Assembly: GCA_964277385.1 (NCBI GenBank)
Contig: OZ195520.1
Coordinates: 1,401,127 to 1,465,126, forward strand
Reading direction: 5' to 3'
Length of the DNA: 64,000 nucleotides
DNA from: WRAU01 sp964277385
GTDB lineage: Bacteria > Pseudomonadota > Alphaproteobacteria > WRAU01 > Hepatincolaceae
The translations under genes were made by a program, and so were the position numbers. This document shows positions 17,595 to 25,521 of the stretch, in pieces (position 1 is the first letter of the stretch; each line of letters opens with the position of its first letter). A model generated the notes under the pieces. The model saw only the letters and a program-made list of their open reading frames with translations, was not told where the DNA came from and made no database searches.

Positions 17595-18380
17595 ATGGAA
17601 AACAAGATGAATTCTAAAGTTATTGCAATAGTTAATCAAAAAGGCGGTGTAGGTAAAACAACTACTACCATGAATTTAGCTACTGCTTTATGTGCAATGA
17701 AAAAAAAAGTTTTAATTGTTGATCTTGACCCACAAAGTAATGCTACTAGCGGATTAGGTGTTTATAAAGAATCTTTTTCCTTAACAAGCTATCAATTTAT
17801 TTTAGGTCAAGAACCCTTAGATAAAGTTATTGTAAAAACACCGATTCCTAATCTTAGTATAATTCCAGCAACAATGGATCTTTCTGGTGCAGAAATAGAA
17901 TTAGCTACAATTGAAAAAAAAGAATTTTTCTTAAAAAATGCTCTTAACGATGCTTATAATAAATTTGATTATGTTTTAATAGATTGTCCTCCTTCTTTAG
18001 GAATATTAACGTTAAATTCTTTAGCTGCAGCTCATGAGGTATTAATTCCATTACAATGTGAATATTTTGCATTAGAAGGATTGAGTCATTTAATTAGAAC
18101 AATAGAAACAATCAATATTTCTATAAATCAATTTCTTAAAATTAGAGGAATTGTTTTAACTATGTTTGATTCAAGGAATAATTTATCAAAAATGATAAAC
18201 GAAGATGTTAGAAAATATTATGGTGATTTAGTATATAAAACAGTTATTCCAAGAAATGTTAAAATATCGGAAGCTCCTTCTCATGGTTATCCTGTTTTAG
18301 TTTATGATCCAAGTTGCTTAGGATCAAAAGCGTATATTGATTTGGCTTCAGAAATTATAGTGCAAGAAAGAAATTCATAG
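17595..18380 (+). CDS. parA: Chromosome partitioning ATPase ParA
   Basis: Deviant-Walker ATPase that positions ParB-bound origins. NQKGGVGKTTTTMNLATAL lies at the N-terminus (after MENKMNSKVIAIV), DLDPQSNATSGLG follows, and DYVLIDCPPSLGILTLNSL carries the second Walker motif. The 261 residues are the usual chromosomal ParA length. It is 7 bases from parB and certainly in one operon with it. Confidence 0.97.
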   Translation: MENKMNSKVIAIVNQKGGVGKTTTTMNLATALCAMKKKVLIVDLDPQSNATSGLGVYKESFSLTSYQFILGQEPLDKVIVKTPIPNLSIIPATMDLSGAEIELATIEKKEFFLKNALNDAYNKFDYVLIDCPPSLGILTLNSLAAAHEVLIPLQCEYFALEGLSHLIRTIETINISINQFLKIRGIVLTMFDSRNNLSKMINEDVRKYYGDLVYKTVIPRNVKISEAPSHGYPVLVYDPSCLGSKAYIDLASEIIVQERNS

Positions 18381-18387
18381 GTAAAAA

Positions 18388-19290
18388 ATGACAGATAATA
18401 ATGATTTTCAAGATATTATTCTTTCTACAAAAAAATTAAAAAAAACTCCATCGTTAGGTAAAGGCATTTCAGCTCTTTTAGGTGATGTACAAACAAATAA
18501 AAAAATAGATATTCCTTCTCAGTTTCATGTGGTGAAAATTGATTTAGATTTATGCGTTCCATCAAGATATCAAGCTAGAAAAACTTTTAATCAAGAAGAA
18601 TTGCAAGCGCTATCTGATTCTATAAAAGAAAAAGGTGTTATTCAGCCTGTTCTTCTGAGAAAAATAGAAGGTGAAAAGTATGAAATTATTGCAGGTGAAA
18701 GGCGTTGTAGAGCTAGTGTTTTAGGTGGATTAAAAGAAATTTCTGCAATAGTATTAGATATTAATGATAAAGAAGTCATGGAGATTGGTTTAATTGAAAA
18801 TCTTCATAGGAAAGATTTAGATATTTTAGAAGAAGCTATAGCTTATAAAAATCTTTATGAAGAATTTAATTACACCCATGAGGATATTGCTAAAACAATA
18901 GGGAAAACAAGAAGTTATGTTTCTAATTATTTAAGAATCTTAACCCTACCAATAGAAATTTTGCAATTAATTAAAGAAAATAAAATTACTGTAGGTCATG
19001 CTAAAATGCTAGTTAATGCTGAAGATCCTATTGTTTTAGCAGAAAAAATACTTAAAAATTCTTTATCAGTTAGGTCTTTAGAAAATCTGGTAAAAATAGA
19101 TAAAGAAAAAAATCTAGCTGAAAAAAAGAAAATAATTGATTTAACTGCAGAAATATCAGATTGGCAAAGCAAAATTAAGCAAGAATTCAATAATATAAAA
19201 ATTAAGGTAACTCCTAAGGATATTAATTCTGGAGAGGTGAAAATTAAATATTCTAATTTAGAGGACTTAAAAAAACTTTTAAAAATATAG
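18388..19290 (+). CDS. parB: Chromosome partitioning protein ParB (CTPase)
   Basis: Binds parS and spreads as a CTP-dependent clamp. Visible parts: LGKGISALLGD near the N-terminus (ParA-stimulating region), SRYQARKTF, the CTP-binding GERRCRAS, ENLHRKDLDILEEA, the helix-turn-helix around YTHEDIAKTIGKTRSYVSNY, and a C-terminal dimerisation region. The 300 residues are normal. Five parS-like sites are in the 5 kb around the gene. Confidence 0.97.
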   Translation: MTDNNDFQDIILSTKKLKKTPSLGKGISALLGDVQTNKKIDIPSQFHVVKIDLDLCVPSRYQARKTFNQEELQALSDSIKEKGVIQPVLLRKIEGEKYEIIAGERRCRASVLGGLKEISAIVLDINDKEVMEIGLIENLHRKDLDILEEAIAYKNLYEEFNYTHEDIAKTIGKTRSYVSNYLRILTLPIEILQLIKENKITVGHAKMLVNAEDPIVLAEKILKNSLSVRSLENLVKIDKEKNLAEKKKIIDLTAEISDWQSKIKQEFNNIKIKVTPKDINSGEVKIKYSNLEDLKKLLKI

Positions 19291-19615
19291 TTTTTTAATA
19301 TAATTAACTATATAGAATTATTTGAAATAATAACTTATAGTAAATATATACATTATACACAGTAGTTAAAATGATTAAACCAATAAATTTGGGCAATTAT
19401 ATGCAAAATAACAGAAGGAAATTCAGTGTAAAAAACATTTTTTTGTAAAATAAAGTCCTATTATTTCATTATTTTATAATTTACTTTATCAATTATTAAT
19501 TGCAACTAATTCAGTTTATTTTGTATTTAATTTCCTTATATGTTATGGATAAATATTGTTATCAATAAAATTGATTTTTTTGTAGAGAAATTTTATCATT
19601 GTTTCATGTGAAACT
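19291..19615. other. Gap after parB
   Basis: Very A+T-rich, convergent space between parB and tadA. Apart from parS-like site 5 at its right end I see no gene, hairpin or repeat. Confidence 0.6.
19601..19614 (-). promoter_or_regulatory. parS-like site 5
   Basis: Plus strand GTTTCATGTGAAAC, same orientation as site 4, ending one base before the tadA stop codon. Confidence 0.82.
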
Positions 19616-20050
19616 TTATTGCTGATTTCTTTTTTTATTGAAAAAATCTTTTAAGATTTTGCTACACTCCTCTTCATAAAATCCACCAAAGATATTACAT
19701 TTATGATTATCTATTTCTTTTTTATTAGAATAAGTACCAAAATAAATATTTTTGATTCTAGCTTGCTTTATTGCTTCCATGCACATTTTACAAGGTTCTA
19801 GTGTTACAAAAATAGACGTATCTTCTAATCTATAGTTATTAATTTTTTTGCAGGCTTCTCTAATTGCTAAAATTTCAGCATGTGCAGTAGGATCCTTATT
19901 TATGATTACTTTATTTCTAGTTATAGACAAAATTTTATCTCTTTTGTTATCTACAACGATACAACCAACTGGGATTTCATTGTATTCCAATAAGCAATTG
20001 TGTGCTTCTTTAATTGCTAATTCCATGTGTTTATTTTTAAATAATTTCAT
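19616..20050 (-). CDS. tadA: tRNA-specific adenosine deaminase TadA
   Basis: Converts A34 to inosine in tRNA-Arg(ACG). The zinc-binding deaminase motifs are complete: AHAEILAIREA with the catalytic glutamate, and TLEPCKMCMEAI with the two cysteines. The 144 residues are short but within range. It is transcribed towards parB and divergent from rluB. Confidence 0.94.
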   Translation of the reverse strand: MKLFKNKHMELAIKEAHNCLLEYNEIPVGCIVVDNKRDKILSITRNKVIINKDPTAHAEILAIREACKKINNYRLEDTSIFVTLEPCKMCMEAIKQARIKNIYFGTYSNKKEIDNHKCNIFGGFYEEECSKILKDFFNKKRNQQ

Positions 20051-20124
20051 TGTGTTTAATTCTGTTAGTTACAAATATGGAAAAAAAAGTTATCTTATAT
20101 AAAGTTAAATAGGAAAAGTAGTTA

Positions 20125-20934
20125 ATGTCCAATGAATCTTTACAATATAGTAATAAATTAATAAAAAAATACAACGAAGAAAGAATAGCAAAGAGAATCG
20201 CTCACTTAGGTTATTGTTCAAGAAGAGATGCAGAAAAATTGATCTTACAAAAAAAAGTTCAAGTTAATGGAGAAATTATAGAAACTCCAGCTTTTTTGGT
20301 TTCAAAAAAAGATAAAATAAGTATATCTGGAACAGATTTAGTTAGTAGCACAGATACTAAACTTTATTTATATTATAAACCTAGTGGATTAGTTTGTTCT
20401 AAATCTGATGAAATGGGTAGAGAAACCATTTATGATTATTTACCAAATGATTTACCAAGAGTTGTTTATGTGGGTAGGTTAGATTTAACCTCAGAAGGCT
20501 TGCTATTATTAACCAACAATGGTGAATTATCAAATATGCTTACCTCTCCATATTTAGGATTAAAAAGAATCTATAAGGTAAGAGTTTATGGAAGAGTTGA
20601 GCAAAAACAATTAGATGAGCTAGCTTTAGGGGGAACAATAGATGGAGTTTATTATCAACCAATTATTGCTAATATCTTAAGAAGAAATAATGATAATGTT
20701 TGGTTAGAATTTGTCCTAAAAGAAGGGAAAAATAGAGAAATTAGAAAGATTTGTGAATATTTAGGATTAAAAGTAAACAGGTTAATTAGAACTTCTTTTG
20801 GTCCTTATTCTATAGAAGGATTAGAATACGGTGATGTAATAGAGGCAGATTTAAAAGTTTTACAAAGAATATTACCTAAGAAAGATTTTGAAAGCTTAAA
20901 TATTAATCTAAAAAAAGCTAAAACTAAAAAATAA
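20125..20934 (+). CDS. rluB: Ribosomal pseudouridine synthase (RluB/RsuA family)
   Basis: Forms pseudouridine in rRNA. An N-terminal S4 RNA-binding domain (RIAHLGYCSRRDAEKLI with KVQVNGEII) precedes the catalytic domain containing VGRLDLTSEGLLLLTNNGEL, whose aspartate is the nucleophile, and the C-terminal EGKNREIRKICEYLG. Length 269. RluB (23S U2605) is the likelier member by this neighbourhood with rsmD, but RluE or RsuA cannot be excluded. Its stop overlaps the rsmD start by one base (TAATG). Confidence 0.88.
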   Translation: MSNESLQYSNKLIKKYNEERIAKRIAHLGYCSRRDAEKLILQKKVQVNGEIIETPAFLVSKKDKISISGTDLVSSTDTKLYLYYKPSGLVCSKSDEMGRETIYDYLPNDLPRVVYVGRLDLTSEGLLLLTNNGELSNMLTSPYLGLKRIYKVRVYGRVEQKQLDELALGGTIDGVYYQPIIANILRRNNDNVWLEFVLKEGKNREIRKICEYLGLKVNRLIRTSFGPYSIEGLEYGDVIEADLKVLQRILPKKDFESLNINLKKAKTKK

Positions 20935-21497
20935 TGAGAGAATCTAGATTTGGAAGAATTATTTCTGGTAAATACAAAGGAAAAAAAATTCCTCTACCAA
21001 CAGATTCTTCAATAAGACCAACAACAGATAGAGTAAAAGAAACTATTTTTAATATGCTTCAGCATTCATATAAATATAATTTGGTTGATGGCTGTATTCT
21101 TGATTTATTTGCAGGTTCAGGAGGCTTAGGGTTGGAGTGTATATCCAGAGGAGCTAAGCAAGTTGTTTTTGTAGATAAAAATAAAAAAGCAATTATTAAT
21201 ATTAAAAATTTAGTAGATTCTCTACCTTGTGAAACAGAAGTTTCTTATATTGTATCAGATTCTCTTAAGTTAGAATTAGCTAATGATGATATGAAATTTT
21301 CTTTAGTTTTCTTAGATCCCCCATACGAATCAGATTTAATAGAAGAATCAATTTATTATCTGTATAAGCAAGGTATTTTTCAAAAAAACTGCATTTTTGT
21401 GATTGAAACATCAAAAAATTTAAAAATAGATTATTTAGAGCTTAAACAAACAAAAATATTAGGGGTTACTATTATACAAATCTATATCTTGAAATAG
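20934..21497 (+). CDS. rsmD: 16S rRNA m2G966 methyltransferase RsmD
   Basis: Methylates G966 of 16S rRNA. The 187 residues show RIISGKYKGKKIPLP, RPTTDRVKETIFNML, the SAM motif LDLFAGSGGLGLE and the catalytic FLDPPYES. Length is standard. Translation is coupled to rluB by the one-base overlap, and this pairing is common in alphaproteobacteria. Confidence 0.94.
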   Translation: MRESRFGRIISGKYKGKKIPLPTDSSIRPTTDRVKETIFNMLQHSYKYNLVDGCILDLFAGSGGLGLECISRGAKQVVFVDKNKKAIINIKNLVDSLPCETEVSYIVSDSLKLELANDDMKFSLVFLDPPYESDLIEESIYYLYKQGIFQKNCIFVIETSKNLKIDYLELKQTKILGVTIIQIYILK

Positions 21498-21500
21498 AAA

Positions 21501-21530
21501 TTAATCATGATATGATTTAATCATGATATT
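21501..21530. repeat. Tandem 13-bp repeat containing ATCATGAT palindromes
   Basis: TTAATCATGATAT occurs at 21501-21513 and again at 21518-21530, a 17-base period. Each copy contains the palindrome ATCATGAT. It lies 35 bases before the kinase-like gene and could be a double operator or just an A+T-rich duplication. Confidence 0.5.
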
Positions 21531-21564
21531 ATTTAGTTTAAACTAAAAAGAGTTATATTATTTT

Positions 21565-22158
21565 ATGTGTAAAATTATTTCTATTAGTGGTTCTCATGGT
21601 GTTGGAAAAACATCTTTATTCAATTTAATAATGGAGGATTCATATCTACTAACTGAAAAAATTAAATATTTTAAAGAGTTCAATGGTGCTTTATTTAACA
21701 TGGGATTTTCTTTAAATGGTAAAGGATATGATTTTGATGAAGTTATTTTTTCTCAATCAAAAGCATTTTATTTAGGTTATGATACAGCTAAATATTATTT
21801 GGCTAGAGAACAAGATGATAGGTTGATAATCACAGATAGATCGTGTATAGACACATATATTTATACAGATTATTTTTTAAGTGAAAATTCTAAATATATT
21901 AAAAAATACTCTGATTTATTAGAAAATATGAAAAATAAAAGTAAAGAAATTTTACAAGAAGTAAAGCATATTTTTTTGCCTCCATTTAAAGATTTTGAGG
22001 TGCTAGAAAATAGAATGAGTGCATCAGATAGAGATGCGGTTTGGGATAATTTTAAAAATCATTTTTTAAATAATGAAAATAACAACATAACTGTTTTATC
22101 ATCAAATACAACAGTTGAAAGACATAAGGAAATTATTAATATAATGAAAGCTTTATAG
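21565..22158 (+). CDS. P-loop nucleotide kinase-like ATPase (AAA_28-like)
   Basis: A 197-residue P-loop protein: Walker A SGSHGVGKTSLFNL at residues 8-21, then IITDRSCIDTYIYTDYF, which resembles the DR(S/T) substrate motif of deoxynucleoside and thymidylate kinases and of the NadR kinase domain, and ENRMSASDRDAVWDNF, which could be a lid. The overall order is that of the AAA_28 group. Substrate unknown. It stands alone, with the tandem repeat upstream and a G+C-rich hairpin 234 bases downstream. Confidence 0.65.
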   Translation: MCKIISISGSHGVGKTSLFNLIMEDSYLLTEKIKYFKEFNGALFNMGFSLNGKGYDFDEVIFSQSKAFYLGYDTAKYYLAREQDDRLIITDRSCIDTYIYTDYFLSENSKYIKKYSDLLENMKNKSKEILQEVKHIFLPPFKDFEVLENRMSASDRDAVWDNFKNHFLNNENNNITVLSSNTTVERHKEIINIMKAL

Positions 22159-22474
22159 TCATTTAACAGAAATAGAAAATAGTTGTTATTGCTAAAAATA
22201 AAAAACTATTTATTCTCACTATATATAGCATTTATTATAATTAAAAATTACTGTTACAAAAAATTATATTTCTTTTTTATATAATTACTAATTTAGAATG
22301 ATATTTCTTACTAAATTAAGTGTATAACAAACAACAGAATAGTTCATTATCTTAAAAATTAAAAATATATAAATCAATAAAGTTAAACTTTAGGAGGCAA
22401 ATATGCCTCCTTTTTAATTATAATTTTGGTCTATTAAATCAGAAAATTTTTTTAATTATCTAAAAACAGAAAGT
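22159..22474. other. Gap between kinase gene and hslU
   Basis: No protein gene seen. The 230 bases between the kinase stop and the hairpin at 22392 could be a long 3' untranslated region or an independent small RNA. Confidence 0.4.
22392..22415 (+). terminator. Intrinsic terminator with G+C-rich stem
   Basis: AGGAGGCA (22392-22399), loop AATA, TGCCTCCT (22404-22411) and a T run (TTTTT to 22415) make a canonical plus-strand terminator with an 8-bp stem. It is the only strong G+C hairpin I found in the window. It contains AGGAGG followed 5 bases later by ATG, which opens only a four-codon frame (MPPF). Confidence 0.8.
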
Positions 22475-23776
22475 TTAAATAATAAATTTAGAAAGATCTA
22501 TATCTTGGGTTAATTTTCCTACTTTTTCTTCTACTATTTTTTTTGTTATTAAAACTTTTTTATCTTTCATATCAGGAGCATTAAAGTTTACTTCTTCTAA
22601 TAAATTTTCTAGCACAGTGTGAAGCCTTCTTGCTCCTATATTTTCAATGGTACTATTAAAATAAGCTGTAAGTTCGGCTATTTTATCTATTGCGTTATCT
22701 TCAAATATTATCTCTATTCCTTCTGTTGCTAACATTTCTTTGTATTGTCTAATTAGATTTGCTTCAGGTTCTATAAGAATTCTTTTTAGATCTTCCTGAT
22801 TTAGAGCATTTAATTCGACTCTAATTGGGAATCTACCTTGTAATTCTGGTAATAAATCAGATGGTTTGCTAACATGAAAAGCACCAGAGGCAATAAACAA
22901 AATATGATCTGTTTTAACTGTACCATACTTTGTAGAAACAGTTGTGCCTTCAACTAGAGGAAGCAAATCTCTTTGTACTCCTTCTCTGCTAACTTCTCCA
23001 CCTTTTCTATCTATACCTGAAGATGCAATTTTATCTATTTCATCTATAAAAACAATTCCATTATTTTCTAAATTATCTATTGCTGTTTCTATTAAATTTT
23101 CTTGATCTAATAAATTGTCGCTTTCTTCTTCTATAAACAGATTAACAGATTTTTTAACATTAAATTTTTTAGTTTTAAATTTTTCTTTACCCAATAAAGC
23201 ATCTATAGTTATCATCCCCAATTGAGCACCTGGCACTCCTGGGATATCAAAATTTCCTTGTGTTGGAGCTTTATCTTTTATTTTAATTTCTATTTCTTTA
23301 TCATCAAAGAATCCTGAATTAAATTTTTCTCTAAGTTTTTCTTTTGTTTCATTAGAAGAACTCTCGCCAGCTAAAATATCTATAACTCTATTAACAGCAA
23401 GAACTTCTGCTTTAGATTTTAAAGATTTTTTTAGTTCATCTGAGGTTATTTTAATTGCCATTTCAAGTAAATCTCTTATAATTTGCTCTACATCACGACC
23501 AACATAACCAACTTCTGTAAATTTTGTTGCTTCTACTTTTATAAAAGGTGCGTTATCTAAGTTTGCTAATCTTCTTGCTATTTCTGTTTTACCGACCCCA
23601 GTTGGTCCTATCATTAAGATATTCTTAGGCATTACTTCTTTTTTTAGTGATTCATCTAGTTGTTTTCTTCTCCAGCGATTTCTAAGAGCGATAGCAACAG
23701 ATTTTTTAGCTGTTTCCTGACCAACAATATATTTGTTTAACTCCGAAACTATCTCTTTAGGAGTAAAGTTTTTCAT
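22475..23776 (-). CDS. hslU: ATP-dependent protease ATPase subunit HslU (ClpY)
   Basis: AAA+ unfoldase that feeds proteins to HslV. The 433 residues carry MIGPTGVGKTEIARRLA (Walker A), the inserted I-domain of about 110 residues, GIVFIDEIDKIAS (Walker B) and the C-terminal sensor GARRLHTVLE and LSKFII tail that docks into HslV. A ribosome binding site (AAGGAT) precedes the ATG. It lies 10 bases after hslV. Confidence 0.98.
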   Translation of the reverse strand: MKNFTPKEIVSELNKYIVGQETAKKSVAIALRNRWRRKQLDESLKKEVMPKNILMIGPTGVGKTEIARRLANLDNAPFIKVEATKFTEVGYVGRDVEQIIRDLLEMAIKITSDELKKSLKSKAEVLAVNRVIDILAGESSSNETKEKLREKFNSGFFDDKEIEIKIKDKAPTQGNFDIPGVPGAQLGMITIDALLGKEKFKTKKFNVKKSVNLFIEEESDNLLDQENLIETAIDNLENNGIVFIDEIDKIASSGIDRKGGEVSREGVQRDLLPLVEGTTVSTKYGTVKTDHILFIASGAFHVSKPSDLLPELQGRFPIRVELNALNQEDLKRILIEPEANLIRQYKEMLATEGIEIIFEDNAIDKIAELTAYFNSTIENIGARRLHTVLENLLEEVNFNAPDMKDKKVLITKKIVEEKVGKLTQDIDLSKFII

Positions 23777-23786
23777 TTTTGTATCC

Positions 23787-24320
23787 TTATTCTATTTCTT
23801 CTATTGTAACATTATGATTTGTATAAATACAAAGATCGCCAGCAATTTTTAAAGATTTCAATGCAATATCTTTAGCACTTAGATCATTATCAAAACTCAT
23901 TAATGCTTTACCTGCTGAAAGTGCAAAATTTCCACCCGATCCTATTGCTATTATATCTTCATCAGGTTCTAATACATCGCCATTACCAGTTAAAACTAAT
24001 ATTTTATCTTTACCAGCAACTATTAACATTGCTTCTAATTTTCTTAGATACTTATCTGTTCTCCAATCTTTTGCTAGCTCTACACAAGCTCTTACCAGTT
24101 GATTTGGATATTTTTCTAATCTTGCTTCTAATCTTTCAAATAAAGTAAAAGCATCTGCTGTTGATCCGGCAAATCCTGCAATTATTGAAGAATTTGCCCC
24201 TAATCTTCTAACCTTTCTTGCATGTGCTTTTAGTACCGATGCACCCAATGTTACCTGACCATCACCAGCTATTACGGTTTTACCATTCTTTTTTACGCCA
24301 ACAATTGTAGTTGCATGCAT
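23787..24320 (-). CDS. hslV: ATP-dependent protease peptidase subunit HslV (ClpQ)
   Basis: Threonine protease of the HslUV complex. The sequence begins MHATTIVGVKKNGKTVIAGD; removal of the first residues exposes the catalytic threonine of TTIVGV. The 177 residues include GQVTLG, KVRRL and IGSGGNFALSAGKAL. The ATG at 24320 has a purine-rich AAGGTGG about 7 bases upstream. hslV leads hslU in one operon, the usual order. Confidence 0.97.
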   Translation of the reverse strand: MHATTIVGVKKNGKTVIAGDGQVTLGASVLKAHARKVRRLGANSSIIAGFAGSTADAFTLFERLEARLEKYPNQLVRACVELAKDWRTDKYLRKLEAMLIVAGKDKILVLTGNGDVLEPDEDIIAIGSGGNFALSAGKALMSFDNDLSAKDIALKSLKIAGDLCIYTNHNVTIEEIE

Positions 24321-24412
24321 TAATAATCCACCTTATTTTTATTCAATCTATGATAATATCAAATATGATATAGTATGATTATAGAATAAATCAAATTTTA
24401 AGGATATGGAAA

Positions 24413-24769
24413 ATGTATGATGAAAGAAATATTTTTTACAAAATAATAAAAAAAGAAATTACTGCAAAAATCATCTTTGAAAACGATTTAGCTTTGTCTT
24501 TTTATGATATAAATCCTTCTGCAAAAATTCATGCTTTAGTAATTCCTAAAAATAAATTTACTGATGTGCTAGATTTCTCTATTAACGCTTCATTTGATGA
24601 TATAAAAGGATTACATGAAGTTATTGCTGAAACTCTTAAAATTTTAGAAGTAGATAAAAGTGGGTTTAGGTTAATATCAAATTCTGGTATAAATGGAGGT
24701 CAAGAAGTTCCACATTTTCATTATCATATATTAGGGGGAGAAAAAATTGGAAAAATGGTTAATAAATAA
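24413..24769 (+). CDS. HIT-family nucleotide hydrolase (HinT-like)
   Basis: A 118-residue HIT protein with the histidine triad in PHFHYHIL near the C-terminus, and the N-terminal IFYKIIKKEITAKIIFEND typical of HinT. HinT enzymes cleave AMP-lysine and related phosphoramidates. The gene usually lies near hslVU and hisE in alphaproteobacteria, as here, although his genes are absent. Confidence 0.92.
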   Translation: MYDERNIFYKIIKKEITAKIIFENDLALSFYDINPSAKIHALVIPKNKFTDVLDFSINASFDDIKGLHEVIAETLKILEVDKSGFRLISNSGINGGQEVPHFHYHILGGEKIGKMVNK

Positions 24770-25521
24770 TTATAGTAACTTAGCTACTTAAAAGAAAGTA
24801 CTATTATTAATAATTCAGAGATAGAAAAATATTAAGTGAAAAAGCTTTTTTTGTGTAGAATAAGATAATAATCTAGGTTTGTTAAAATAAATATTATTTT
24901 ACATCGAGACTGTCTAGTAGAATACTATTTTTACTGATTGCTTTACTAATAATACTGATAAAGTGTGTTTCTTTAATGTTAATAATGATGGATTTTTATT
25001 AAATTAAGCTAGAAATCCTATTAAGATTCAAAAACTGGTTATGATTTTTAAAGTAACAACTTTGCAGATATAAATAAAGATAATTATTTACCTGTATTAA
25101 AAATGATACATGGGTTGGTTGTACAGAATACATTTTTATTAGAGCTAATATTAGGAAGATTAGATTTAATATATAATTGTTTGTGAAATAGCAATTTTTA
25201 AAATATGGAAAAGAGGAAATTACAGATGAATCGGGTCATTAAAGAATATCTAAAGTATTGCTCTAATTAACCATAGCCCTATACCTAAATTAGCACTACA
25301 GGAGAATATTAGGGGAGTTTAATGAATAAATATAAAAATAACTGAAACAATTATTACAAATTACACTCAATACAATATAATTTATTGCCATTATTTTTTA
25401 TTAAAAATTTCTTGTAAACAATAATTATCATCATAATTTTTTAGATAATATAAGATTATTTATTTACACTATTATTAGTTGTGTTATATACTAGCAATAG
25501 TGTAATTTTTTGTGAGTAATT
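24770..25521. other. Non-coding stretch with decayed coding fragments
   Basis: No intact gene. A plus-strand frame is open from 25052 to a TGA at 25186 and reads protein-like (FADINKDNYLPVLKMIHGL), and a fragment in another frame precedes it (NPIKIQKLVMIFK). Past 25200 a third frame (LKYGKEEITDESGH) is cut by several stops. This looks like one old gene eroded by frameshifts and stops; its family cannot be told. Confidence 0.4.

Noticed and set aside
23903..24148. 81-codon open frame on the plus strand inside hslV
   Set aside because: It is antisense to a clearly coding hslV, very Leu-rich, and has no ribosome binding site; A+T-rich genes often leave such open antisense frames.
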